IMG/VR virus record: IMGVR_UViG_3300009161_000085
Coordinates: 1 to 43,434 of that record
Source: a virus
Direction: 5' to 3' (one strand)
Length of the DNA: 43,434 bases
Part shown: piece after piece, positions 16,441 to 26,213 of the stretch
Layout of the letters: each line of letters opens with the position of its first letter
Numbering within the stretch: the first letter of the stretch is position 1
Notes under the pieces: generated by a model
Database searches by the model: none
Seen by the model: the letters and a program-made list of their open reading frames with translations, nothing else
Told to the model about the DNA's origin: nothing
Program-made: the position numbers and the translations under genes

Positions 16441-19400
16441 CAAAACCATAGGTGACGACAGTGTGACCTTTGCTCTCAACATAGGAACTTCAGGAGAATC
16501 ACTACAGATCACCAACAGCATACCAGACTGGAAACCACAAGATGTGATCACCAACGTTTTCTATGTGTCCACAGAAGGTGTGAATGCACTGAACAGAGGA
16601 ACCACATTGCAGACTGCATTTAGAACTGTGAAATATGCCTGTGATTTTGTGAATGCTGACAAATTATCTCGAACACCGGCCACAATTTTTATCAAGACAG
16701 GAATTTATGAAGAAATATTGCCCATCAACGTGCCCTATGACACAGCATTAGTGGGAGATGAATTAAGAAGCACCAGCATCAGACCAGCTGAAGGTTATGA
16801 AGGATCCAACATGTTTTATGTGAACAATGGATCAGGCATAAGAAACATGAGTCTACAAGGACTGTATGGCACACTTGGAGCAAATAATCAATATCTAACC
16901 AAGAGACCCAGTGGTGGAGCATTTGTTTCTCTTAACCCTGGAAATTCTCCATCAGATACCACTGCATGGATCACTACTAAATCACCCTATGTGCAAAATG
17001 TCAGTACCTTTGGCACAGGTTGTGTGGGATTAAAAGTGGATGGAGATCTACACAATGGTGGCAACAAATCAGTGGTGGCCAATGACTTCACACAGATTAT
17101 TTCAGACGGTATAGGATTTTGGGTCAAAGGTGAAGGAAAATCAGAATTAGTTTCTGTGTTTACATACTACTGTCACATAGGATACTTGGCAGAAGACGGC
17201 GGCAAAGTGCGTGGAACCAACGGCAACAATTCATATGGTGCATATGGTGCTGTGGCAGAAGGTTTTTCTTTGGCAGAAACTCCCATCACTGCTGAAATAG
17301 ACAATCAATCTGGAGAAGCATTGATCAACAGTGTGTACAACGATGAAAATCAGATATTTTGTTTTGGATATTCACACACAGGTCAAGATTACACCAGCGC
17401 CACAGTGACCATCACAGGTTCAGGTGCAGGAGCAGCTGCCTTCATAGGTTATGACAACACACGCTATCAGTCCATCAGCGAAGTGAGATTGACAGATCCT
17501 TTGGACAGCGGAATTACAGGAGGATTAGGTTACACCAACATACTGGGCAATGCTCAAGGTGGTGATGATAACAGCATACTGTTGGCTGCACAATATGAAC
17601 CACAATATGAAAAACTTTTCACAGCCACCAGCGGAAACCCAGCCAACACCATCACTGTGCAAAACATCACAGAAATGAATGTGAATGATGCAATTATTTT
17701 TCCAAGTTCGGCTTTTGGCAACATAGTGCCAGACACTGTGTACTATGTGAAAGAATTAGTGAATGCTGCCACCATAAGAATAAGTGAAACTCCTGGTGGT
17801 GCAGTGTTTGTGCTCACAGGAGCCACTGGTGTAGGATATTTTGTAGCGGGTAGAATAATAGGACAAAGAGTGCAAATCATAGAAGGCACAGGCAGAGGTC
17901 AGTACGGAGTGATATCCTACTATGACCATCCCAACAAAAGTATCAGCGTGGTGAGACAGTTTGATGGATTACCTGGTTTTGAACATCTTTTGGGAGGGTT
18001 GGCCATTGAACCTGTGTTGGATGGATCCACCAAATACAGCATTGAACCTTTGGCATCTTTTTCAGATCCCACATATTCTGTCAGCAACACCACACTGCCC
18101 ATCAGTGCCACATGGGGAGTGGTAGGATCAGCGCGATTCGGCAGCACCAATGTCACTGTGGTACTCAGTGCCAGCGGTGGATATTTTACCACCAACGGCA
18201 GCACTTGGACAGCCTGCACAGGATTGGCTCCAGTGAATTATCTTTATACAGCTCGCAGCAGCACTCATTTATTGGCCATATCTACCAATGCTATATCCGG
18301 CACCACCACAGGATCCACTTGGACAGGATTAACCACTCCAGGAGGTTATGGTTCATTCACCAGCATCTCATGTGAACAGGATATTTTTATTATTACCACC
18401 AATCAGGGTTTTGTATTGAGATCCGCAGACAATGGAGTATCGTGGACTGCAGCAGAAGTAGCGCCTTATGATGGATCCACACCAGCGCTCACACATTCAG
18501 CCGGTGGATCAGGTCTGTTTATTGTGTGTGATGATCTGGGACAAACTTATGAAAGTCCCAATCTAGGTGTGAGTTGGTATCAAGGACCTGACATAGGCAG
18601 CACAGGAATAAATGTGAAGGACATTGTGTATGGCAACAATAGATTTGTGGCAGCTTGCAATGATAATCCCAATGACTCCAGCACATTGAGCAACAGATTT
18701 TATTACACACTGGCCAACCAGAGCACTGTGGCAGCATCTAACATCACTGTGTGGCAGCCCAGTGAATTACCACCAGAGTCAGATCAATATGTGATCAGTT
18801 ACAGTCAAGGATGTTTTGTGGCTGTCACTGAATCAGGAGATCTTGCAGAAAGTATTGACGGTAAGCATTGGAAAGTTTTAGGCACTCAGTTGCCCATCGG
18901 AGGTCCTGGAATTTTTGTACAAATCACTGGTGGATCAGTGAATGGTCCATGTTTTATTCCTTTGACTGATACAAGTACCAATCAGATCAAGGTGATCAGA
19001 TATGGAGCAAGAGCTTTGGGTAGAATAAGAACTAATGCTGGAAGAATCAGTCAGATTGAATTGATAGAACCAGGCAGTGGATATTCAATCGCACCTACCA
19101 TCACAGTGGTGGATAATGAAAATGTTATTGATGCTCTTTATTCCGTGAGAACCAACAATGGTACCATAAGTCAACCCACATTTACCAACAGAGGCACAGG
19201 ATTTTTAAACGTGAGTGCCACAGTTAGCGGCGATGGATTGGCTGACAAATATCAAACAGGAAAATTTTTAACAATTAAAAATTTATCTAGATTGCCCAGC
19301 CCAGGTGACAATGTGGAATTTGCTAACATTCCCAACTCACTGTTTAAATTGGGTAATTTTGTTCAATTGGGTGGTGTAGAACCTAATATTTTCGGCACAT

Positions 19401-20128
19401 TAAGAGTGAGTCCAGGAGTGGATGCTTTCTTGTCACCAGGTCATAATGAGTCAATCACCATCAGACAAAATTACAGTCAGGTTAGATTGACAGGTCATGA
19501 TTTTTTAGACATCGGCACAGGTAATAAATTCACAACCAATTATCCAGATCTTTACAAAACAGGATTCACTGCAGGTTATGAACCTGCACAATTCAATGAA
19601 GTGGTTGAGTCAGGTGGAGGACGTGTGTTCTACACCAGCACAGATCAAAATGGTAACTTCCGAGTGGGAGAACAATTCAGAGTGGAACAGAACACTGGTA
19701 TTGTGACATTAAGTGCAGATTTCTTCACACTGGATGGTCTGACTGAATTGGCTCTGGGTGGAGTGGTATTGGGTGGATCAGGAGCAGTGATACGTGAATT
19801 CAGCATAGATGCCACCATGGCAGCCAACAGTGACAACATAGTACCCACACAGAAAGCAATCATAGCTTACATACAAAGTAGAATTTCAGGTGGTGGATCC
19901 TCTTTGAACGTGTCTATTCTAAGGGCAGGTGCCATACAGATACAAAATGACTTCATATTTAATGTGGGTGGAGAGCCTATACAGATAAATTCACCGGTGA
20001 ATTTCAAGGCAGGAATCAAAGGATCCATGCTGGCATTGAATTATTTCTTGGGTGGAGTAGCTTCCACAGAGCTCAACGAAGGTGATGCTGTGAGTGGGAT
20101 AGACACCAGCAATGGATATGGTAGTTAG
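14744..20128 (+). CDS. Giant modular adhesin/fibre protein A (CBM-like repeats, beta-helix, Asp-box propeller)
   Basis: The protein has 1794 aa. Residues 1 to about 565 are eight repeats of the CBM5/12-like pattern W..W...T.Y..GD.V.YGG..Y.C...H....W. A different module (GAAFKVFRVG, VLGTQLGGFAPSNNLIITA) interrupts repeat 4. From about residue 605 a pectin-lyase-like beta-helix follows (FYVSTEGVNA, IFIKTGIYEEILPI, VGDELRSTSIRP, TKSPYVQNVSTFGTG). Bases 18106-18965 encode a beta-propeller with Asp-box-like motifs (TTNGSTW, SADNGVSW, SPNLGVSW, SIDGKHW). The C-terminus has EPGSGYSIAPTITVVD, RVFYTSTDQNGNFRVGE and a final GGSSLNVSILRAG region. It is paralogous to the next gene. It probably binds host surface polysaccharide; no catalytic residues are assigned. 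Confidence 0.85.
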   Translation: MPEFKIERIRFRWRDSWSATTVYIKDDVVRFGAKVYVCLIAHTANANFYTDFDNASPKWSQMLDGQSWTGDWTPSTFYKINDIAKLGSTLWICLEPHTSNADAEDALSGDEAKWTVFAEGENWRGDWTPSTAYIKGDLIRYGGRLYLCALYHVSATALEGLELDLPNWTLYTRNLDYKLEWNVNTRYRSDELVKYGGIVYRVITGHQSAVSNVYVNPNFTTDSVAGMGAAFKVFRVGAVYHVQFTNTGMDFSASDQITVLGTQLGGFAPSNNLIITALSVETDGAIINYSVTGTAEITADGLEADFGKFETVIDGIEYKGDYTQYTRYKKNDIVKYGGSSLWICMDATNVGVFADSAVLDESKWDIWLPGLGFEALWSATTYYQQGDVVMYGGYSYVCLLSNINVLPTVAVDSSSAWELMVPGYNLRGDWQDDDSTATTQYKTGDVVRSGGNLYIAVRDNAGDLPLEETAYDPGTDSPYPWQLLVTGKRWRGPWYEVDPVTQQNRFYYPGDVVTVAGTTFACVEYHEADISAAKPTLDLESEAVGPLWVKLAQGGVANVLEHVGDIKTIGDDSVTFALNIGTSGESLQITNSIPDWKPQDVITNVFYVSTEGVNALNRGTTLQTAFRTVKYACDFVNADKLSRTPATIFIKTGIYEEILPINVPYDTALVGDELRSTSIRPAEGYEGSNMFYVNNGSGIRNMSLQGLYGTLGANNQYLTKRPSGGAFVSLNPGNSPSDTTAWITTKSPYVQNVSTFGTGCVGLKVDGDLHNGGNKSVVANDFTQIISDGIGFWVKGEGKSELVSVFTYYCHIGYLAEDGGKVRGTNGNNSYGAYGAVAEGFSLAETPITAEIDNQSGEALINSVYNDENQIFCFGYSHTGQDYTSATVTITGSGAGAAAFIGYDNTRYQSISEVRLTDPLDSGITGGLGYTNILGNAQGGDDNSILLAAQYEPQYEKLFTATSGNPANTITVQNITEMNVNDAIIFPSSAFGNIVPDTVYYVKELVNAATIRISETPGGAVFVLTGATGVGYFVAGRIIGQRVQIIEGTGRGQYGVISYYDHPNKSISVVRQFDGLPGFEHLLGGLAIEPVLDGSTKYSIEPLASFSDPTYSVSNTTLPISATWGVVGSARFGSTNVTVVLSASGGYFTTNGSTWTACTGLAPVNYLYTARSSTHLLAISTNAISGTTTGSTWTGLTTPGGYGSFTSISCEQDIFIITTNQGFVLRSADNGVSWTAAEVAPYDGSTPALTHSAGGSGLFIVCDDLGQTYESPNLGVSWYQGPDIGSTGINVKDIVYGNNRFVAACNDNPNDSSTLSNRFYYTLANQSTVAASNITVWQPSELPPESDQYVISYSQGCFVAVTESGDLAESIDGKHWKVLGTQLPIGGPGIFVQITGGSVNGPCFIPLTDTSTNQIKVIRYGARALGRIRTNAGRISQIELIEPGSGYSIAPTITVVDNENVIDALYSVRTNNGTISQPTFTNRGTGFLNVSATVSGDGLADKYQTGKFLTIKNLSRLPSPGDNVEFANIPNSLFKLGNFVQLGGVEPNIFGTLRVSPGVDAFLSPGHNESITIRQNYSQVRLTGHDFLDIGTGNKFTTNYPDLYKTGFTAGYEPAQFNEVVESGGGRVFYTSTDQNGNFRVGEQFRVEQNTGIVTLSADFFTLDGLTELALGGVVLGGSGAVIREFSIDATMAANSDNIVPTQKAIIAYIQSRISGGGSSLNVSILRAGAIQIQNDFIFNVGGEPIQINSPVNFKAGIKGSMLALNYFLGGVASTELNEGDAVSGIDTSNGYGS
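18106..18965 (+). other. Asp-box (BNR-like) propeller domain in protein A
   Basis: Recurrent S/T.D/N.G..W turns at 18188-18208, 18422-18445, 18553-18577 and 18850-18871 mark blades of a sialidase- or photosynthesis-repeat-like propeller. Protein B lacks it at the equivalent position, so it is an insertion between LDGSTKY and IEPGSGY. No sialidase active-site arginine triad is evident. Confidence 0.6.
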
Positions 20129-20131
20129 TAT

Positions 20132-20139
20132 GATAAATA
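20132..20139 (+). promoter_or_regulatory. T4-type late promoter (GATAAATA)
   Basis: A 7/8 match to TATAAATA in the short gap between the two giant genes. The start codon at 20165 lies 25 nt downstream, with AAGGA at 20150-20154 as ribosome-binding site. Confidence 0.7.
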
Positions 20140-20164
20140 ACAACACAACAAGGAAATCATAACA

Positions 20165-21520
20165 ATGGCTGAGTTTAAATTAGGTAGGATTAGGTTCATT
20201 TGGAAAGGTGCCTGGATCACTGCCGTTGAGTATTTTATCGATGATGTGATAAGATATGGTGGCCGTACCTATATCTGCGTGGTGGGACACACCAGCGGTA
20301 CTTTTCAAACAGATTTAACTGCTGCAAAATGGAACCTGATGAGTGATGGTCAGGAGTGGAAAGCCAACTGGTCTTTGAACACCACATATAAACCCAATGA
20401 CATTGTGAAATATGGTGGGTATTTGTACATTGCCAACGAAGGACACACTTCAGCTGCCACAACCACTTTGGGATTGGAAGCAGATCAATCCAAATGGGAT
20501 TTATTTTCAGAAGGATTTGATTACAAATCAGATTGGGCAATCAGTACCAGATACAAAGTAAATGATTTAGTCAAGTACGGTGCATACATCTACACCTGTA
20601 TCACTGCACACACATCAGCTGCCACCACCACTTTAGGTTTGGAAAATGATATTGGCAACTGGGAAGTTTTCTCCAAAGGATTCAATTGGTTGAATGCTTG
20701 GGCTACCACTACCAGATACAAATTGGGAGACGTGGTCAGATACGGTGGACAACTGTACGTGGCCAACCTAGGACACACTTCAAATGCATCAGCCACACTG
20801 TTGGGTGGTGGATTGGAAGCGGATCAAGCCAAGTGGGATTATCTACACAAAGGTATTGAATATAAATCAGATTGGGCAGGTACCACCAGATACAAAATCA
20901 ATGATGTGGTCAAGTGGGGACCAAGTCTTTGGATCTGTACCACTTATCACGTTTCTACTGCCACACTCACTGCAGATCAAGCCAACTGGGCTGTGTTTGT
21001 ACCAGGATTAGAATTTGAAGATTCATGGAGTTCCGCAACCAACTATCAGATAGGTGACTTTGTGACCTATGGTGGTTATGGTTACGTGGCCAAGACCAAT
21101 AGTTTGAATAAAAACCCCAACACCTATGCAGGTGTGGATTGGGATCTATTTGTAACAGGATTCCGTCTAAGAGGTGATTACAACAACGGCACTGCATATC
21201 TCAATGGTGATGTGGTACGCTTGGGAGGATTCACTTATATCTGTATTGAAGACAGCACAGGCAACAGACCACCCAATGTGACCTACTGGGACAAACTCAA
21301 CGAAGGAATCTATTGGAAAGGCAACTGGGCCAATGCCACTCTGTATGACAAAGGTGATGTGGTACGAGGAATTATTAATACCAACAATTCATATATTTGT
21401 ATACTGGCTCACACTTCCAACAACGTGGGACCTGCCACAATCACACAACCAGATTATGCACCAGGAGCTGGAGTGGACACTGGCACATATTGGCAACTAT
21501 TATCGGGAGGTGCAGAAAGC
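20165..21520 (+). repeat. Eight CBM5/12-like repeats in protein B
   Basis: Units carry the same W...T.Y..ND/GD.V.YGG..Y......H.S......W pattern as protein A. Units 6, 7 and 8 align one-to-one with protein A by their FE..WS, LRGD and W.G.W openings, so the whole array was duplicated with the gene. Units 2-4 are close to each other (H-TSAATTTLGLE), suggesting later local duplication. Confidence 0.75.
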
Positions 21521-24500
21521 ACAGCACTGACCACACAAGGAGATTTATTATTGTACGGACCATCAGGTCCTACTAGATTACCAATTGGACTTTCAGGTCA
21601 AACATTATTGGTGAACTCTGCAGGCACGCTGCCTGAATGGGGTTACTTTGGAAAGATTGACAATGTATGGTACGTGGCTCTATCAGGTGTGGATGCACCA
21701 GCTCCAGACTACGGTGCCACATTGAACCAACCTTGGAGAACCATTCAATATGCTCTTAAAGAAATAGACAAAGGACCGTTGTATCCTAAAGCAAAAAATT
21801 TATTAGTGAGAAACAAAGCATTCATACAGAGAGAAACTGTGGCCTACATAAATGCCACGTTCCAAGCCACTTGTACCAACACCACCACAAGCACCAATCT
21901 AATCACCTGCAACAGCACTGTGAATCTTAGAGTGGGCATGAGAGTGGAATTCACTGGCACCACATTTGGCGGAGTAAGCACTGTGACTGAATATTATATC
22001 ATCACTAAAACATCTACGCAGATCAGTGTGAGTCTCACACCCACAGGTTCAGCAGTTGCACTCAGCACCGCTGCAGGAACTATGGTGGTAAAATTAAAAT
22101 ATGACAGTGCCAAATGTCTAAGAGATATAGGACAAATCATTGATGCTGTGCAATGGGATTTGAGTCATGGTGGCAATGAGAAATCAAGATTGGCTGCTAT
22201 TTCTTATTACACAGGCAGCGGATCATATGTGTATGGTCAGGAAACAGAGACCAGTGCTGCTATTGAATTTGCCAAGACCGTGATTGATGCTGCCATTTCC
22301 AATGACGCAGCTTATGTAGAATTGCAAGCGGTTGTGTCACAAGTGATTGACAACGATATTATGGAAGAACCTCAAGCACAAGGTTTGATAGAATCATTAA
22401 TGGACATCATCATAGATGCAATCACAGCAGGCGATGTAGATGATGTGCCAGCTGAGATTATTGCCGGCAACACTGTGAATGTGAAGACAGGAATATTTTA
22501 TGAAGTATTGCCCATACGTGTGCGCGAAAGCACAGCCATTGTGGGAGATGAGTTGAGAAGCACCAACATCAGACCTGCTCCCAGCTATGTAAATATTTCA
22601 GACACTCCATACACATTGCTAGGCATTGACAGATTAGAAAATATCATTGATGATATTATTACCAACACTCCTGTATCAGCCACAGCAGCTGGATATGTCA
22701 CATCAGTGTCCACACCAGTACAAGATGTCAACAGAACTTCTGGAGTATACACCAACAGAACAGTGACTGGTGGAACAGGCAGTGGCGCAACATTTAATGT
22801 CACTGTGAATGCCACAGGTTTCGTAACTCTAATCACTGTGAACACTTCAGGCACAGGCTACACAGTGGGCAACACTCTTACCATAGCATCAGGACAATTG
22901 GGAGTCAGCAGTTTGGCTGCCACTTTCACTGTGAGCACTGTGGGCGCCGGCAACACTATTACACAAAATGTGAGTGCTCCAGCAGGATCTGCTCCAGCAG
23001 CAGCCGCAGCAGTGAGCATTGTGGAAGACATTTATGATTATATCAACTACAATGTGATTGGTGACAGTTCCAGTCCCGAGCCCACTGTGAGTGGTTCTAA
23101 TCTGCCTCAGACTGCAATTGGTTACACAGATGCTGTGTTGAGATTGATTGAAAATAGAGAATTTTTAGCCACTGAAGTGGTGGAATACACCAAAAAAACC
23201 AATCCTGGTGCTTTCCTTACATATTTCACAGCAGACAACGAGTTGTCTTGCAAAAGAGATGTGAGAGAATATGTGGATGCAGTGGCCCATGATTTGATCT
23301 ACACCGGCAATTACAAAGCCATCGTGGCTGCCAAGTATTATGAAACTGCTGTGACCGGCAGTGTGGCTTCGGACATGTTCTACATGAGAAACGGCACAGG
23401 ATTAAGAAACTGCACACTGCAAGGATTGACAGGCTCATTGGGTGCTGCTAACGCCTACGGCACACAGAGACCCACTGCTGGAGCCTACGTATCATTGGAT
23501 GCAGGTTGGGGACCATCACATGAAGATGTGTGGATCACTAACAAATCACCCTATGTGCAAAACGTATCCACATTCGGCACAGGTTGTGTGGGATTAAAAG
23601 TGGATGGCGCACTGCACAACGGTGGAAATGATTCAGTGGTGGCCAATGACTTCACACAAATTTTATCAGATGGTATCGGATTCTGGGTGACCAACCTAGG
23701 TAGATCAGAATTAGTTTCTGTGTTCAGTTACTACAATCACATTGGATACCTAGCTGAAAATGGTGGCAAAGTGCGTGCTACCAACGGTAATAACTCATAT
23801 GGAAAATTTGGATCAGTGTCTGAAGGTGGAGATGCTTCAGAAGTTCCAGTCACATGCGTGGTCAACAACAAAAGCACAGATGCCACAGTGGGAAATACTT
23901 TCACAGATGGTGATAGAATATTGGCTTTGGAGTATACCAATGCTGGAACCAATTACACCACAGCAGCCACACTGACCATATCAGGAGATGGTTTTGGTCT
24001 TGCTGGTACCACTGCCACAGTGCGCAACGGTGCTGTGTATGAAATTAGATTAGATGAAACTGTCACATCACCTGAGAGCAACTATGGTGGTGATGGATAT
24101 ATCACAGCCAGCAACGTGTCTCAAAACGGCACTGATAAAACTATCACTATTTCCAACACTGACACATCATTGGCCAGTCAGTTGACCGGATTATCCATAT
24201 ACATCACTGAAGGATTAGGAGCAGGACAGTATGCTTACGTGGTGGGATTCAATGCAGGTACCAAGGTTGTCAAAGTGGCCCGACCTTCATTCACATCATT
24301 CACAGTCACAGCTGCCACAGCGTCAAATGATAGATTCACTTGTGCTAGCAGCAGCACATTAGACATTAACATGCCCATCATGTTCAGCGGCACAGCATTT
24401 GGTGGAGTGACCACCACTGCTACCAATCCAACCATTTACTATGTGTTGAGCAAGCCCACTGGAACCACATTCACTATCAGTACCACACCAGGTGGATCAA

Positions 24501-26185
24501 CTTTTGATGTCTCGGCTGATGCTGTAGGCACCATGACCATACACAAAGCAGGTTGGGATCATTTGGTTAACACCACTTGTACCAACACCACAGTGAGCAC
24601 AGATGTGATCACCTGTGCATCCACTGCAGGATTGTATGTGGGTGCAGCAGTGCAGTTTGATGGCACCACATTTGGTGGCATAAATCCATACACTCAATAC
24701 TATGTGATCAGCACAGGATTCACAGCAACACAATTCAAAGTCAGCACTTCTTTGGGCGGCGCAGCAGTCACGCTCAGCACTGCTGCAGGCACCATGAGTG
24801 TGAGATTGGTAGAAGTTATATTAGACGGTACCACCAAGTATGACTATGCTCCACGCATTATTGTGAGTGCTCCTCCTTCAGGTATCACAACCATTGCCAG
24901 AGCAGTGGTCACAGCAGAAAAAATATCTGCCATTAGAATTATTGAACCAGGTTCAGGCTATGTGACGGCTCCTACAGTGACCATAGTGGATCCCAGCAAC
25001 ACAGTGGAAGCACCTGTGGAAGTTTTCATTGGCAATGGAGCTTTGGGTCAACCCACATTCACCAACAGAGGATTATCATTTTTGACAGCCGTAACCACAG
25101 TGACCGAAACAGGCGTGGTACGCACTGTGAGTGGCATCACCAATGCCAACCCAGGAGTGGTCACAACTTCAACCAACCACACTTACACCAGTGGACAAAA
25201 AGTTATTTTTGCAAACGTGGCTGGCATGTTCCAAATCAACAGCGGAGTGTACTACTATGTGAATGTGTTGACTCCAACCACTTTTTCATTGTATGTGGAT
25301 TCAGCACTGACTGTGCCTTTGAACACCACTGACTACGGAGTTTACATTGCTTCATTGGGCACTGTGACAGAATTTGGCGGATTTAGAAACAGTCTACAGA
25401 ATGGCAAATTCATACAAGTGGAAGGATTGACGCAAATTCCACAGGCAGGAGCCAATGTAGAATTTGCTTCATTGCCAGGCAACTATTACAAACTGGTAAC
25501 TGTGCAGAATCTATTGGGCACACAGTATCCATTCACTGCACTGTTGCAAGTGAGCCCACAGATAGAAGTGTCAGAAGCACCACCGCATGGTGATCCTGTC
25601 ACAATTAAAATTAGATATTCGCAAATCAGATTAACAGGTCACGATTTCTTAGACATAGGTACAGGTGGTTTTACTAGCACAAACTATCCTGGCATACCTT
25701 TAACTCCTGCTGATCCAGACAACGAGACTGTGGAATCAGGTGGAGGACGTGTGTTCTTTACCAGCACAGATCAAGACGGTAACTTCCGAGTGGGAGATTT
25801 ATTCTCAGTGGAGCAGAGCACAGGTGTGGCCACATTGAATGCTGATGCGTTCAATATTTCAGGATTACAAGAACTTCAGTTGGGTGAATTAGTATTGGGA
25901 GGCAGCAGTGCTTCTATCAATGAATTCTCCACAGATGGTACAATGGCAGCCAACAGTGACCAAATTGTGCCCACACAGAGAGCGATTAGAACATATATAG
26001 CTAGTCAAATCGGTGGTGGAGCCAGCAGTTTGAACGTGAACCAAATCACAGCAGGTTTGATCACAATATTTGCTTCAACCATTGAGACCACCACTGGAGT
26101 GACAATAAACTTTGAATCCCCTGTGAATTTCACAGCAGGAGTTAACGGAGCGCCCGTAGCAATGGGGCTTTTCCTACAAGGATAA
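20165..26185 (+). CDS. Giant modular adhesin/fibre protein B, paralogue of protein A
   Basis: The protein has 2006 aa. Residues 1 to about 452 hold eight CBM5/12-like repeats in the same order as protein A (WKANWSLNTTY, YKSDWAISTRY, FEDSWSSATNY, LRGDYNNGTAY, WKGNWANATLY). The beta-helix (VWYVALSGVDAPAPDYG, VKTGIFYEVLPI, VGDELRSTNIRP, TNKSPYVQNVSTFGTG) is interrupted twice, at about 21800-22470 and 22585-23365. Both inserts carry a CxRD..Y/I.DAV..DL module. Three copies of the FTGTTFGG / YYVI module occur at 21866-22090, 24310-24540 and 24570-24805. The C-terminus (IEPGSGYVTAPTVTIVD, RVFFTSTDQDGNFRVGD, GASSLNVNQITAG) matches protein A, but the propeller is absent. Late promoter and AAGGA precede it. 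The probable role is surface binding. Confidence 0.85.
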   Translation: MAEFKLGRIRFIWKGAWITAVEYFIDDVIRYGGRTYICVVGHTSGTFQTDLTAAKWNLMSDGQEWKANWSLNTTYKPNDIVKYGGYLYIANEGHTSAATTTLGLEADQSKWDLFSEGFDYKSDWAISTRYKVNDLVKYGAYIYTCITAHTSAATTTLGLENDIGNWEVFSKGFNWLNAWATTTRYKLGDVVRYGGQLYVANLGHTSNASATLLGGGLEADQAKWDYLHKGIEYKSDWAGTTRYKINDVVKWGPSLWICTTYHVSTATLTADQANWAVFVPGLEFEDSWSSATNYQIGDFVTYGGYGYVAKTNSLNKNPNTYAGVDWDLFVTGFRLRGDYNNGTAYLNGDVVRLGGFTYICIEDSTGNRPPNVTYWDKLNEGIYWKGNWANATLYDKGDVVRGIINTNNSYICILAHTSNNVGPATITQPDYAPGAGVDTGTYWQLLSGGAESTALTTQGDLLLYGPSGPTRLPIGLSGQTLLVNSAGTLPEWGYFGKIDNVWYVALSGVDAPAPDYGATLNQPWRTIQYALKEIDKGPLYPKAKNLLVRNKAFIQRETVAYINATFQATCTNTTTSTNLITCNSTVNLRVGMRVEFTGTTFGGVSTVTEYYIITKTSTQISVSLTPTGSAVALSTAAGTMVVKLKYDSAKCLRDIGQIIDAVQWDLSHGGNEKSRLAAISYYTGSGSYVYGQETETSAAIEFAKTVIDAAISNDAAYVELQAVVSQVIDNDIMEEPQAQGLIESLMDIIIDAITAGDVDDVPAEIIAGNTVNVKTGIFYEVLPIRVRESTAIVGDELRSTNIRPAPSYVNISDTPYTLLGIDRLENIIDDIITNTPVSATAAGYVTSVSTPVQDVNRTSGVYTNRTVTGGTGSGATFNVTVNATGFVTLITVNTSGTGYTVGNTLTIASGQLGVSSLAATFTVSTVGAGNTITQNVSAPAGSAPAAAAAVSIVEDIYDYINYNVIGDSSSPEPTVSGSNLPQTAIGYTDAVLRLIENREFLATEVVEYTKKTNPGAFLTYFTADNELSCKRDVREYVDAVAHDLIYTGNYKAIVAAKYYETAVTGSVASDMFYMRNGTGLRNCTLQGLTGSLGAANAYGTQRPTAGAYVSLDAGWGPSHEDVWITNKSPYVQNVSTFGTGCVGLKVDGALHNGGNDSVVANDFTQILSDGIGFWVTNLGRSELVSVFSYYNHIGYLAENGGKVRATNGNNSYGKFGSVSEGGDASEVPVTCVVNNKSTDATVGNTFTDGDRILALEYTNAGTNYTTAATLTISGDGFGLAGTTATVRNGAVYEIRLDETVTSPESNYGGDGYITASNVSQNGTDKTITISNTDTSLASQLTGLSIYITEGLGAGQYAYVVGFNAGTKVVKVARPSFTSFTVTAATASNDRFTCASSSTLDINMPIMFSGTAFGGVTTTATNPTIYYVLSKPTGTTFTISTTPGGSTFDVSADAVGTMTIHKAGWDHLVNTTCTNTTVSTDVITCASTAGLYVGAAVQFDGTTFGGINPYTQYYVISTGFTATQFKVSTSLGGAAVTLSTAAGTMSVRLVEVILDGTTKYDYAPRIIVSAPPSGITTIARAVVTAEKISAIRIIEPGSGYVTAPTVTIVDPSNTVEAPVEVFIGNGALGQPTFTNRGLSFLTAVTTVTETGVVRTVSGITNANPGVVTTSTNHTYTSGQKVIFANVAGMFQINSGVYYYVNVLTPTTFSLYVDSALTVPLNTTDYGVYIASLGTVTEFGGFRNSLQNGKFIQVEGLTQIPQAGANVEFASLPGNYYKLVTVQNLLGTQYPFTALLQVSPQIEVSEAPPHGDPVTIKIRYSQIRLTGHDFLDIGTGGFTSTNYPGIPLTPADPDNETVESGGGRVFFTSTDQDGNFRVGDLFSVEQSTGVATLNADAFNISGLQELQLGELVLGGSSASINEFSTDGTMAANSDQIVPTQRAIRTYIASQIGGGASSLNVNQITAGLITIFASTIETTTGVTINFESPVNFTAGVNGAPVAMGLFLQG

Positions 26186-26213
26186 CAAGAGTACAACAAA
26201 AGGAGAACAGTAA

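Noticed and set aside
18106-18965. Sialidase enzyme
   Set aside because: Asp-box turns are present, but I could not find the arginine triad or nucleophile pattern of a GH33 sialidase, so only a propeller is claimed.
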